Assembly: GCA_044225825.1 (NCBI GenBank) | Contig: JBGAIB010000001.1 | Span: forward strand, 496,001 to 560,000 | Length of the DNA stretch: 64,000 bases | Reading direction: 5' to 3' | Source of the DNA: Bog-950 sp044225825 | GTDB lineage: Bacteria; Bacteroidota; Bacteroidia; Chitinophagales; LD1 | In this document: positions 43,601 through 51,499 of the stretch, piece after piece | Layout: each line of letters starts with the position of its first letter | How positions within the stretch are numbered: the first letter of the stretch is position 1 | The notes under the pieces: model-generated | The model's database searches: none | What the model was told of the DNA's origin: nothing | The model's input: the letters and a program-made list of their open reading frames with translations, nothing else | Position numbers and translations under genes: made by a program

Positions 43601-43695
43601 ATAGTTAGCATAGTGCTTATACCCAGGGCCAGCAGGGCTACAAACACTACCAGGGTAAACTGGTAGTTCTTAACCGAAAATTCAGTAATACGCAT
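40648..43695 (-). CDS. RND efflux pump permease (HAE1/HAE-like)
   Basis: 1015 residues with the RND layout: TM1, large periplasmic domain, six TMs, second periplasmic domain, six TMs. The proton-relay aspartates in TM4 are Asp397-Asp398 in LVDDSIVVVENIER; the matching TM10 element is GIEVKNTILLVDFTNQL with Lys. It belongs to the AcrB/MexB-like hydrophobe/amphiphile branch and not the heavy-metal branch, judged from the TM4 motif. It is the last gene of the TolC-adaptor-pump operon, 51 bp after the adaptor, and exports drugs, bile-like or lipophilic compounds by proton exchange through the partner proteins. A TetR-type gene upstream probably controls it. Confidence 0.95.
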   Translation of the reverse strand: MRITEFSVKNYQFTLVVFVALLALGISTMLTMPRSEDPVFNAPQYYMIAVYPGTSPRDMEELVVDPIEKRVNELDDIKKVVSNIDDGVAVIGVYYKYESNVDTKYQELVREMNSLRKDLPQDLYSLDIMKSSSSDVNIYQFALISENAGYNQLREQADVLVKELEKNKSLKNVKAWGYPEQRVDVELNIEKVAQYKIPLSRILGALQSENVNIPAGAIDINTKKFNVKTSGKYQDVEQIRNTIISSSGTQIVYLKDVANVSEAYDEDKYMTRANGHRAVFVTASQKDGQNIVSIAEKVEPVVEAFKAGLPKNIAFAKMFDQHEGVSKRLNHFARDFGIAILLVLITLLPLGFRASSVVMVSIPLSLAIGLLLLNMFGYNINQLSIVGFIIALGLLVDDSIVVVENIERFLRNGVSKRTAAIEATKQIGLAVLGCTAILIFAFLPLVFLPEGSGDFIRSLPMAVILTILASLFVSLTIVPFLSSIMLTDHENPEGNIFLRGLKKGIHLTYAVFLDRALKRPVITLLIAAAIFAGAVSLVPVVGFSLFPKSEKPMFMVNIETPDGTNIYETDRITKYVEGELQKHKLIRNFSTNVGKGNPRIYYNVIQRNESENFAQVFVQLQPSTEPTEKEKFIDELRETFKSYPNAKIEVKDFEQGPPIEAPIAIRLFGENLDSLRVLSYQVEDIFRKTPGAIYVNNPLATQSNSLRVHINKEKAGMLGIPTVEINRAVRLAVAGLNVGTFQDADNNDQDIHVTLPKLDRVQGFDVFKRLYVNSVTGAAIPLSQVAEVSFESSPNSIKHYDKNRYVVITAFVKSGYLTGEVNDGIVKKLEQFKFSPGYSYVVAGEVESKQESFGGLGSIILVTVFGFIGVLILEFRSFKSTLIVLSVIPLGIIGAISMLLLMGYPFSFVAVIGLIALVGIEVKNTILLVDFTNQLRKQGKDLETAIREAGEVRFVPIVLTSLTAIGGLLPLALEANPLYSPLAWVLIGGLISSTLLSRLVTPVLYKLLPPSIVEA

Positions 43696-43746
43696 ACATT
43701 ATCTTTTAAACCCGTAGCGGGTTTTATTTACTAGTTATTGAGTTGC

Positions 43747-44814
43747 TTATTTAGCTGCAGCAGTTTCTACCTGCACTGCCACACCGTCAGTTAAATAGGC
43801 CGAGCCATCCGTTATTACCTGTGCATTGCTTTCCACGCCTGCGGTAAGCATCACCTCTCCATCCTTTATAAAGGCAACCTTAACCGGCATTTTGTGTGCC
43901 TTTCCGTTTTCTACGGTAAACACAAAGGCATCCTTACCGTTTCCTTCAATGATGGCATCTACCGGCACTGCTACATACTGCGCTGCCCCCGATGGAATGA
44001 TCTCGGCTTTAGCAAACAAGCCGGTAGCCATGTTTTTGCCGGTGGCTTTTAGTTTTATTTCTGCCTGATACAAACCACTCATTGGGTCCGGCACCTGCGA
44101 GAGTTGACTAACCACACCGGTAAACACCTCACCGCTATAGGCATCAATAGTAACCCTGGCGGTGTTACCAATTTGAAGGCGCGCCCAGTCCTTATCCGAT
44201 ATACCCACCTTCACTACCCAATCATTTGCGCCAACCGAGGTCATGTAGAAGATGGGTAAGCCCGGCGATACAATTTCGCCTTCGTTCATCAGTTTCTTTA
44301 CAATTATGCCGCTGGTGGTGGCGCGTATCTCGCTGTAGTTGCGGTTAAACTTTGCCATCTCATATTGCTGTTTGGCTACGTTTAAACCCGTGGTGGCATT
44401 CTGCAATTGCTCCAACGATGCTACCGTATCGCGGTAGAGGTTCGTGGCGCGGTCAAAATCGCGTTGGGCTTTTTCCAGGCCTTGTTTTGCCTGTTCTACC
44501 ATGGCATTTATTTCAGTGAGGTTTAAGGTAGCCAGCAATTGGTCTTTCTGCACAGTTTCCCCTTCATCCACGTAAATGCGCTGAATAATACCACCCGTTT
44601 TAAACGATAATCGGGCCTCTGTTTCCGACTGAATAAAACCTGAAGCCACTACGGGATCAGTAGTAACAACGCTGTGGGCCGCTGCCAGTTTAACAGGTGT
44701 TTGGGTAACATCTGCAGCACTTTCTGTTTTCCCCGCTTTAGCGCTGCAGGCATAAATAAATACGGCTAATGCTATTGCAGCCGTTAAGGTTAAATAAAGA
44801 GTCCTCTTGTTCAT
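43747..44814 (-). CDS. RND periplasmic adaptor lipoprotein (MFP)
   Basis: 355 residues. The lipobox FIYAC (Cys23) anchors it to the inner membrane. The lipoyl/barrel-sandwich half motifs (SGFIQSETEARLSFKTGGIIQRIYV... and ATTSGIIVKKLMNEGEIVSPG), the alpha hairpin (about 100-160) and the C-terminal beta domain are in the standard order. It bridges the RND pump to the TolC-like channel. The gene lies between the TolC gene (9 bp) and the pump gene (51 bp) and is part of one operon. Confidence 0.93.
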   Translation of the reverse strand: MNKRTLYLTLTAAIALAVFIYACSAKAGKTESAADVTQTPVKLAAAHSVVTTDPVVASGFIQSETEARLSFKTGGIIQRIYVDEGETVQKDQLLATLNLTEINAMVEQAKQGLEKAQRDFDRATNLYRDTVASLEQLQNATTGLNVAKQQYEMAKFNRNYSEIRATTSGIIVKKLMNEGEIVSPGLPIFYMTSVGANDWVVKVGISDKDWARLQIGNTARVTIDAYSGEVFTGVVSQLSQVPDPMSGLYQAEIKLKATGKNMATGLFAKAEIIPSGAAQYVAVPVDAIIEGNGKDAFVFTVENGKAHKMPVKVAFIKDGEVMLTAGVESNAQVITDGSAYLTDGVAVQVETAAAK

Positions 44815-44823
44815 ACAAATAAT

Positions 44824-46191
44824 TTATGGATTGATAGTGGCACCGGCTACAGCACGCTCCAGTTCAGCATACTTTATCCAGGCATCGAAATAGGAAATTG
44901 ATTTTTGCAGACTGGCCAGGGTGGTTTCGTTTCTGGCATCCAGAAACTCGATATACAAAGCCTGACCCTCCTTGTACTTTTTATTCATCAAACCGAAATA
45001 CTCACCGGATGATTGTTCCTGTTGACGGGCACTTTCGTATTGCGCCTGTGCCGAGGTGTAACTATTGCCTGCAGCGGTAGCGGCTAATTCCAGTTGATTT
45101 TCTACATACTGTGTTTGGGCATTCAGCGCCTGTAGTTCCACCTGCGCCTGTTTTATGCGGTGCACATCGCGCAAACCGTTAAACAAGTGCCAGTCCAGCG
45201 AAATACCCAGTAAGTAATACCTTGTATTGCTGTTGAATTTAAAATCGGAACTCTGTGAGCCCAGGTTAAGTTGCGCGCCTACCTTGGGTATCCAGGCGCT
45301 TTTTTGCAGGTTTAAAATATGCTCATCCACCTTTTTGGCTAAACCCAGTTTCACCAGTTCTTCGCGCTTACCAGCAGTTAATACATCCCGTTCAGGTAAG
45401 GGTTGCAAATTATTCAGCAGTGTTTCGTCAATCGTAATTGCACTCTCCAGCGGTTTATTCAACAAAAAGTTGAAATACGCAGCAGCGTTCTTTCTGGTAT
45501 TCTGCGCCTCGGTAAGTTTGGCTTCAATTTTATTTACCTCGCTTTTAGCACGACTTAATACATATACCACTTCCTTACCGTTCTCAACCAATTTTTGATT
45601 TACGCGTTCACTTTCTTTTACCAGCGATAGTGCCGTTTCGTAAATACGAACCGCCTGCACAGCCTTCAGGTAATTGAAATAAGCTGTTTTAATATCCTTC
45701 ACAAGTTCGCGTTTATAAATGGCTACTTCGTTCTGTTGCAGTGCCACCTGATCTTTCTTTATGCTGCGGTTATACCACACTTCGGCGTTTATTAAAGGCA
45801 AACTGGCCTGGAAATACGCATTGTAAAAATTCTTAGGGTTTAATTGCTCCGACACATTGCTGATGGTAGGATACTGTGGCGAACCGGGAGCAAATACGGC
45901 GTTGATCTGGTTCAGGTTCTGATAAACCGGGTTCATCAAATCACCAACAGGTATATCAATACTACGTCCGCCGCGCGAATCGAGGTAGCTGCCCTGCAAA
46001 CTAATGTCCGGAAAAAATAAGCCCGTGCTTTCCTTCAGCGCATATAAACTTTTGGTCAGTTGAAAATTTTGTTGGCGGATGGCCTGATTACTATCCAGAC
46101 CTTGCTGTACATAGGCATTTAATATATCGCCCTGCGCCCGGCTTACCAGGGTAAGCGTTAACAGTAAAAAAAGAAGTTTAAGCGCTCGCAT
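44824..46191 (-). CDS. TolC family outer membrane efflux protein
   Basis: 455 residues with a signal peptide (MRALKLLFLLLTLTLVSRAQ). The OEP repeats are seen as two halves of helical hairpins: NLLNKPLESAITIDETLL in the first half and LDWHLFNGLRDVHRIKQAQVELQALNAQ in the second half, with the barrel segments YNAYFQASLPLINAEVW. It forms the outer-membrane exit duct of the RND complex. It is the first gene of the efflux operon and starts 20 bp after a TetR-type operator (46212-46227). Confidence 0.93.
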   Translation of the reverse strand: MRALKLLFLLLTLTLVSRAQGDILNAYVQQGLDSNQAIRQQNFQLTKSLYALKESTGLFFPDISLQGSYLDSRGGRSIDIPVGDLMNPVYQNLNQINAVFAPGSPQYPTISNVSEQLNPKNFYNAYFQASLPLINAEVWYNRSIKKDQVALQQNEVAIYKRELVKDIKTAYFNYLKAVQAVRIYETALSLVKESERVNQKLVENGKEVVYVLSRAKSEVNKIEAKLTEAQNTRKNAAAYFNFLLNKPLESAITIDETLLNNLQPLPERDVLTAGKREELVKLGLAKKVDEHILNLQKSAWIPKVGAQLNLGSQSSDFKFNSNTRYYLLGISLDWHLFNGLRDVHRIKQAQVELQALNAQTQYVENQLELAATAAGNSYTSAQAQYESARQQEQSSGEYFGLMNKKYKEGQALYIEFLDARNETTLASLQKSISYFDAWIKYAELERAVAGATINP

Positions 46192-46211
46192 ACTTTTATG
46201 TATTAACTTAA

Positions 46212-46227
46212 TGAACAGTGTTTAGTT
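46212..46227. promoter_or_regulatory. TetR-type operator in front of tolC operon
   Basis: TGAACAGTGTTTAGTT, a near-palindrome (half-sites ATGAACA and TGTTTAG around a central base). The same 16 bases, except for the central base, occur in the tetR promoter at 46901-46916. It lies 20 bp before the TolC start codon, where a bound repressor would block the polymerase. Confidence 0.75.
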
Positions 46228-46243
46228 ATCGGTCAAAAAAAGG

Positions 46244-46870
46244 TCACGTTTTCAGCAGACCCATTAATTCATCTAATGAATGCAGCATCATTTTACGCAG
46301 CATCTCATCATCCATATCCATTACCTGAAAACGGTCCCGTATCTTCAACGATACCAAACCATGCACCATACTCCAGGTATACATACTTGCCAGGTTAGCA
46401 TCGGTGGCCCGTATCAGTTTTTGCTCCATACACTCCGTTACAGTGGTCTGCAATAAGGCAAATGTCGATTCACCACATTGCCAGCAGTTTTGCTCGGCAT
46501 GCTTTTCCTCTATGGCGTTCATCGGGGCACGCATTATAAACATCAGGTCATAATACTCCGGGTTGCTGAGCGCAAAGTCAATATAGGTGGTGCCTAAGGC
46601 ACGTAAACGCTTCAGCGGATTCTTAATGCTCATGCATTCCTGCATCAACGCCAGCAATTTGCCAAAGCCTATTTCGTGTATGGCAAAGAACAACTCGTCC
46701 TTGTCTTTAAAATACAGGTATATGGTAGCCGGACTGTATTCTATTTTCTCGGCAATGTTACGGATGCTGGTTTTTTCGTATCCATCTTCCAGAAACATGG
46801 CTGTTGCCGCCTCCAAAATGCGCTCGCGCATTTCCATCTTCTCACGTTCTTTTCTTTCTGCTATACCCAC
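46244..46870 (-). CDS. TetR family transcriptional repressor
   Basis: 208 residues. The start is GTG at 46870 (MGIAERKEREKMEMRERIL), as usual for this branch; the ATG at 46837 would remove the first 11 residues. The helix-turn-helix domain lies at about 15-60 (ILEAATAMFLEDGYEKTSIRNIAEKIEYSPATIYLYFKDKDEL) and the rest is the ligand-binding and dimerisation domain. It is upstream of and on the same strand as the RND efflux operon, 52 bp from TolC, and its own promoter contains the same operator as the operon. It is therefore probably an autoregulated repressor of the pump released by a pump substrate. Confidence 0.93.
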   Translation of the reverse strand: MGIAERKEREKMEMRERILEAATAMFLEDGYEKTSIRNIAEKIEYSPATIYLYFKDKDELFFAIHEIGFGKLLALMQECMSIKNPLKRLRALGTTYIDFALSNPEYYDLMFIMRAPMNAIEEKHAEQNCWQCGESTFALLQTTVTECMEQKLIRATDANLASMYTWSMVHGLVSLKIRDRFQVMDMDDEMLRKMMLHSLDELMGLLKT

Positions 46871-46891
46871 GGCTCATTTCTATTTACGGTG

Positions 46892-46921
46892 CAAATTTAC
46901 TGAACACTGTTTAGTTTCCAA
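46892..46921 (-). promoter_or_regulatory. tetR promoter with overlapping operator
   Basis: On the minus strand TTG (46921-46919), 19 nt, TAAATTTG (46899-46892) is a perfect Bacteroidota promoter. The 15-bp near-palindrome CTGAACACTGTTTAG (46900-46914) fills the spacer between the two boxes, the ideal place for repression. The transcript would start near 46887. Confidence 0.8.
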
Positions 46922-47029
46922 ATTTTAGTTCAACATTTTTTCATCCCTGCCTGCCCATAGTCCCCGCTCAATTAAGCTTAAATCGTACCTTAGTCCTGGC
47001 TAATCAGTACCTACTCAAAGCGATTTAGT

Positions 47030-48874
47030 ATGCAGGATTGGGAATCCAAGACGGTTGAAGAACTGGAACAGCTATTGCCCGCCGAACCGGTAACAGAACA
47101 GGATATTGACCTTTTCAATCGCCTGGCAGCTAAACTACTGCATGTTAACCGCGAAAGGGCCCTGGACCTGGCAAGCCGTGCCCGGCAGGCAGCAAATGCA
47201 CGTAATTACATCTATGGAGATATCAAGGCCCGCTCTACGCTCGGCTGGCTGCAGGCCGACCCGCAGGAAGGCATAGCGCTTTTAGTGGATTGCCTACCTC
47301 AATTAGCCGCCCTTAACAAACTTGCAGACCAGCTTCCTGTTTTAAAAAACCTGGCATTGCTAAGCCGCAAAGCAGGTGATTTGGATGCTGCCCTCACCTA
47401 TGCACAACAAGCCGTTACCTTATGCGAAACGCAAGGGCTAACCGATAAGTTAGGTAATAGCCTAAGCCTGCTGGCCACTATTTATATTACGCGCTGCGAT
47501 TATGCGCTGGCGCTACAACTGATGCTAAAGGCATTGGAACTTCTGGAACAGTATGGACAAAAGGCCGAAATAGCTTCTGCCTGCAGTAACCTGACGGCCC
47601 TTTACTTTAATCTCGAAAATTTAGACAAGGCGTTGGAGTATGCACAAAAAACCTCGCTGAATTATAAAGAGGCAAACCAAACGATGCTGTATGCCGAAGC
47701 CCTTTTAATTGAAGGGCAATGCCAGGGCCGTATGAATAAACCTGCAGAGGCCCTGCAATGCTTTGAGGCAGCCCTGCTGATAGCACAGCAAATACACCAC
47801 ACGGAATTAGAAGCTGAAATAGTTGTAAACATGGGCGGCTTGTATTTGCTGAAAAACGAATACGAGCAGGCGGGGTTTTATTTATCCAAAGGATTGGAAC
47901 TATGCAGCGCATTAAAATTGCTGCAGCCACAGGTGTATGCGTTAATGAGTCTGGGCACCTTATTCAAATCAACCGGTTACGTACAATACAATTTGCAACA
48001 GGCAGAAGAATATCTGCTGGAAGCGCTGGCTGTAGCAGAACCAAACGGTTTAAAGTGGGACACCCGCGAAATTGCCGGAGCCCTGGCCGATTTGTATGCC
48101 GCTACGGGCAATTGGCAGGCTGCTTACAACAACCAAAAACGTTTTACCATATTAGAGAAGGAAATAAACACCTCCGAATCGCGTAACCAGCTGGCTAATT
48201 TTGAAATTGAAAAGGAGTTGGCGCTCTCCGTTAAAGAGAAAGAAGTAACCGACCGCATACTGCATAATATACTACCAAAAAAAATTGCCACGCGCTTGCG
48301 TACCGGCGATGAAGAAATTATTGAACGCTACGAAAGCGCCACTGTGCTGTTTGCCGATATTGTTGGTTTTACTACCTGGAGCAAGGACATGCCCATTGCA
48401 CAACTGGCTAAATCGCTGAACAAAATATTCAGCCTGTTCGATGAACTGGCACACCACTACAAGGTTGAAAAGATTAAAACCATCGGCGATTCGTATATGT
48501 GCGTGGCAGGTTTACCCGAACGTTGCGAGGACCATGCCGAACGTATAGCCCATATGGCCTGTGCTATGATTCACCGCATACACGAGCTTTTTCCGGATGG
48601 CGAAATACAATTGCGCATTGGCATACAAACCGGTGAGGTAATAGCAGGCGTATTAGGTAAAAACAAATATGCTTACGATTTATGGGAAGACACTGTAAAC
48701 ACGGCCAGCCGAATGGAAAGCCACAGTTTACCCGGCCGCATACAGGTTACGGAAGAAGTAAAAAAACTACTTAACGGTAAGTTCACTTTTCATCAACGGA
48801 AAGAAATGGAAGTAAAAGGCAAAGGCACCATGCAGGTATTTTTCATGGAGCCACTAAGCTCATATAGCTCCTGA
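47030..48874 (+). CDS. TPR domain adenylate cyclase (class III)
   Basis: 614 residues. The N-terminal 400 are TPR hairpins (for example DLDAALTYAQQAVTLCETQG, LDKALEYAQKTSLNYKEAN, EAEIVVNMGGLYLLKNEYEQAG), a coiled linker follows, and the class III cyclase domain spans about 430-605. Metal-binding Asp443 (FADIVGF) and Asp487 (IGDSYM) are present; transition-state Asn557 and Arg561 (VNTASRM) too. The substrate-selecting residues are Lys483 and Asp550, the pair for ATP, so it should make cAMP. No membrane segment is seen; the TPR part probably receives a protein signal. It is a single gene with no cAMP-binding protein nearby. Confidence 0.92.
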   Translation: MQDWESKTVEELEQLLPAEPVTEQDIDLFNRLAAKLLHVNRERALDLASRARQAANARNYIYGDIKARSTLGWLQADPQEGIALLVDCLPQLAALNKLADQLPVLKNLALLSRKAGDLDAALTYAQQAVTLCETQGLTDKLGNSLSLLATIYITRCDYALALQLMLKALELLEQYGQKAEIASACSNLTALYFNLENLDKALEYAQKTSLNYKEANQTMLYAEALLIEGQCQGRMNKPAEALQCFEAALLIAQQIHHTELEAEIVVNMGGLYLLKNEYEQAGFYLSKGLELCSALKLLQPQVYALMSLGTLFKSTGYVQYNLQQAEEYLLEALAVAEPNGLKWDTREIAGALADLYAATGNWQAAYNNQKRFTILEKEINTSESRNQLANFEIEKELALSVKEKEVTDRILHNILPKKIATRLRTGDEEIIERYESATVLFADIVGFTTWSKDMPIAQLAKSLNKIFSLFDELAHHYKVEKIKTIGDSYMCVAGLPERCEDHAERIAHMACAMIHRIHELFPDGEIQLRIGIQTGEVIAGVLGKNKYAYDLWEDTVNTASRMESHSLPGRIQVTEEVKKLLNGKFTFHQRKEMEVKGKGTMQVFFMEPLSSYSS

Positions 48875-48901
48875 CCGGCACAAGAGTTCCTGTATTTGTA
48901 G

Positions 48902-48940
48902 ATTACATTGCCCACCGGGCTATTATTCCTGCGATGTAAT
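48902..48940 (+). terminator. Possible terminator after the cyclase gene
   Basis: ATTACATTGC (48902-48911) and GCGATGTAAT (48931-48940) form a 10-bp stem with one wobble pair. No T-run follows directly (TGCGCTTTTGG), so the call is weak. Confidence 0.35.
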
Positions 48941-49041
48941 TGCGCTTTTGGGCGAAATAACCAGGAAACCATTGCTTGTAGTGATGAGGCACTACCAATT
49001 GGCGCGGTACAAACTTTGCCGCGGTAGGCAAAAGCAAGGTC

Positions 49042-49392
49042 ATGAAAAAAGAACCGTTAAAAAAGAACGATGAACCCAAAGAGGATTTCTCGTACCCACC
49101 GGGGGAAGACATTTATAACCAGGAAGAAAAAGTAGCGAACCTGACAGCCGAAGACGGCACGCCACTGGAGGAAATAACAAAGGATAAAATGACCGGTTGG
49201 AACGAAAAGGACAGCCGGCAGGAAAAAACCGGCGATGACCTGGACGTGCCCGGTGCAGAGCTGGATGATGCGCAGGAGGAGGTAGGCAGCGAAGACGAAG
49301 AGAATAATTATTACAGCCTTGGCGCCGATAAGGAAGATGGTAACCCTGAAAACGAGGATGTCATTAACCGGGATGTGGAACCCGAAGCCTAA
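49042..49392 (+). CDS. Small acidic hypothetical protein
   Basis: 116 residues, very rich in Glu and Asp (starts MKKEPLKKNDEPKEDFSYPPGEDI; ends NRDVEPEA), low in hydrophobic residues, so it is probably disordered. It has no signal peptide or domain I recognise. Such short acidic proteins with a YPxGEDIYN segment occur in Bacteroidota as far as I recall, but no function is known to me. It ends 3 bp before the convergent surface protein stop at 49396. Confidence 0.65.
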   Translation: MKKEPLKKNDEPKEDFSYPPGEDIYNQEEKVANLTAEDGTPLEEITKDKMTGWNEKDSRQEKTGDDLDVPGAELDDAQEEVGSEDEENNYYSLGADKEDGNPENEDVINRDVEPEA

Positions 49393-49395
49393 AGG

Positions 49396-50400
49396 TTACG
49401 GAATATCGGTAAAGTTAATTTCTACCCAATCCGATCCATTCCACAACAGCATTAAACTGTCACCATCACCCATGTCTCGGCTGCTGGTGCTCAGGCGCAT
49501 ATTGGTAGTGGCAGGATTACTTTCAACACGTATATTATTACCGCCCGAAGCAGTTACGTTTAAGAGCAATAACTGCCCGCGTACAACACCATCACCTAAC
49601 GTTGTTTTAGCCGAGCCGCCGTTAACGGTGGTTACTATATTAAAGTAACTACGTCCGCTAACATCCAAAGTAAAATCGGTGGTTACGTTCACGGTGGTAT
49701 CGCGTAGCGATATAGCGCCGTTAATATCCATAGCCGTTGCCGGTGTAACGGCTCCTCCGCCTACACACATTTTCTTTGAATTCATACTTACGCCATCCGC
49801 AGTAATCCGCATCGATTCGGTACCGTTGCGTTTAAACACTACATCACTGTTATCTATGGTGCCCAGTACTGCAGGTGTTCCTAAACCGGTGTTACCACCT
49901 GTGGTCCATACCGTGTTGGTGCTCTTGATGGTATCGTTACCCTGGCCAACCCAAATGGTGCCATGGTCGTTTACATCCATCACCGTTACCGAAACAGCAG
50001 GAGATTTAGCCGCATATAAAGCATAGGGCACACTCATCAATTGGCTGGTGCCCATATCGGTAAAATTTGCACCTGCCGCAGGGTCCAGTTCCACTTGTAA
50101 AAAGCGCTTACCGCTCCAGTCCACATTGTCAAAATTACCCGCCAAGGTGGTCCCGCCACCTACTACTACCGAAAATATACCCAGCGGTGTGGTAACCACA
50201 CTATCGCGCTGGCTGAACAATACCGGGCCGGTGGCACTATCGGCATGTATGCTAAGGCGAACAGTTGCAGCATGGTTAGGCATCATGGCACCCTGATTAT
50301 CGCGCAAAACTGCCTGATAATTAAAGCCGGGAGCCTGGGCATTTCCCAAAAGGGTAATTAAAAGCAATAAAGCAAATACGGGTAGTTTTGTTCTGATCAT
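49396..50400 (-). CDS. NYQAV-type secreted surface protein
   Basis: Start at 50400 (MIRTKLPVFALLLLITLLGNAQ) gives a signal peptide; the ATG at 50421 adds seven residues. Residues 25-135 (FNYQAVLRDNQG ... MGTSQLMSVPYALYAAKSP) are the same kind of domain that opens the collagen-like protein at 22241-24073, followed here by a non-collagen middle with TGGNTGLGTPAVLG and SMRITADGVSMNSKK and a C-terminal beta-rich part (VRGQLLLLNVTASGGNNIRVES). It lacks a T9SS sorting domain. Trimer formation and surface display are inferred from the relative; the function is unknown. Confidence 0.8.
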   Translation of the reverse strand: MIRTKLPVFALLLLITLLGNAQAPGFNYQAVLRDNQGAMMPNHAATVRLSIHADSATGPVLFSQRDSVVTTPLGIFSVVVGGGTTLAGNFDNVDWSGKRFLQVELDPAAGANFTDMGTSQLMSVPYALYAAKSPAVSVTVMDVNDHGTIWVGQGNDTIKSTNTVWTTGGNTGLGTPAVLGTIDNSDVVFKRNGTESMRITADGVSMNSKKMCVGGGAVTPATAMDINGAISLRDTTVNVTTDFTLDVSGRSYFNIVTTVNGGSAKTTLGDGVVRGQLLLLNVTASGGNNIRVESNPATTNMRLSTSSRDMGDGDSLMLLWNGSDWVEINFTDIP

Positions 50401-50725
50401 AACGGTAGATACTAAATTCACTCAATAGGGTTCCAGGGGCCTTTTACAAAGCCCGGTTTGTAGGAATACCAGAACATGAACGGAACGGTTACGAATAGGT
50501 TTCAAAAAATGCCCTAAATAAATTAGAAAAACCGATATATGTAACCGAATTGGTTCATTTCCCTCCTACAGCACTGCACTTATATACTGCATCCGGCTGC
50601 AATCGGTTCACAAGCCTGTAAATTTTTGTGCGTTTTATTACTTCCTAAATTCCGGGCAAGCGGCTGCACGCTGAAAAAAAAAGCTAAATAAAAATTAATG
50701 TATTGGCACGCGGCATTCTATCATC
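50401..50725. other. 325-bp region upstream of the 49396-50400 gene
   Basis: It lies between two genes on the minus strand and must hold the promoter of the surface protein and the end of the P-loop protein transcript. It is AT-rich near 50650-50700. I see no convincing gene, strong hairpin or consensus promoter in it. Confidence 0.4.
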
Positions 50726-51280
50726 TTACAGGTTTCGCAGTATAAAACCTACGCGTTCCTCAGCGCTCATTACAGGTACCCGAACGATGGGAAAAGGCAG
50801 TGCCTCGTATACATCAATCAGCAGTTGATGAATCTTTAACTGGGCCGCTTCATCTTCAATACGCGCATAATCGTTCACCAAAGGCAGACAATCCATGATA
50901 AAAACCTTCTTATAGGAGATCCCATTTAAAGCCTGCCCCAGTTGCGGGTCTTCGGGTATTTGCAGGAAATGATAATAGGCATGCGAATCGGGTATGCCCC
51001 GATCCAGAAAGGTAAGTTCGGCAGGGTCCAGCGCCTGTTCCTGTTCCACCTGCATTTTTAAGATGGCCAATTGAAATTCGCGCTGGTGCCTGCGCAGTTC
51101 ATCCAGCGAGTTGCCGTTATGCCGCTGAATATCCATATAATGCCGGGCAGGTTCCTCGGTGGTTTTATAGCCCAGCGACTTCAATAAATTAATGGCAGTG
51201 GTTTTCCCCGAACCGGGTCCGCCTGTAATAACATACCAATTATTAGGAGTTGGTTGTTCGTTGCTCTTCACTTGCTCCAT
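50726..51280 (-). CDS. P-loop NTPase of the AAA_28 type
   Basis: 184 residues. Walker A GGPGSGKTT lies at 20-28; a following EEPARHYMD and FLDRGIPDSHAYYHF carry the expected Asp/Arg residues of small-molecule or nucleoside kinase-like ATPases (AAA_28, related to NadR/Ttd14). The substrate is unknown. A kinase role on a small metabolite is inferred from the family and the DRGIPD motif. It is a single gene, divergent from lepA. Confidence 0.8.
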   Translation of the reverse strand: MEQVKSNEQPTPNNWYVITGGPGSGKTTAINLLKSLGYKTTEEPARHYMDIQRHNGNSLDELRRHQREFQLAILKMQVEQEQALDPAELTFLDRGIPDSHAYYHFLQIPEDPQLGQALNGISYKKVFIMDCLPLVNDYARIEDEAAQLKIHQLLIDVYEALPFPIVRVPVMSAEERVGFILRNL

Positions 51281-51499
51281 GCGTTACTTTTCATCCGGGT
51301 TTCACCCGCTGTGTAAATATGCTGTTTTCGGAAATAGCAGCAGCTAACCGGCATCAGGGCTAAATTAGGTTGTCCGAAGCGCCGTTTAACTAATTGAACA
51401 CCAATACATAACTCAGGTTTTTAAGGCTATTTACACGCCACAAAACGTTAAAGCGGCGTTATTATCGCATTACAGCATACTTCTTATCTTCGCCGCCCA

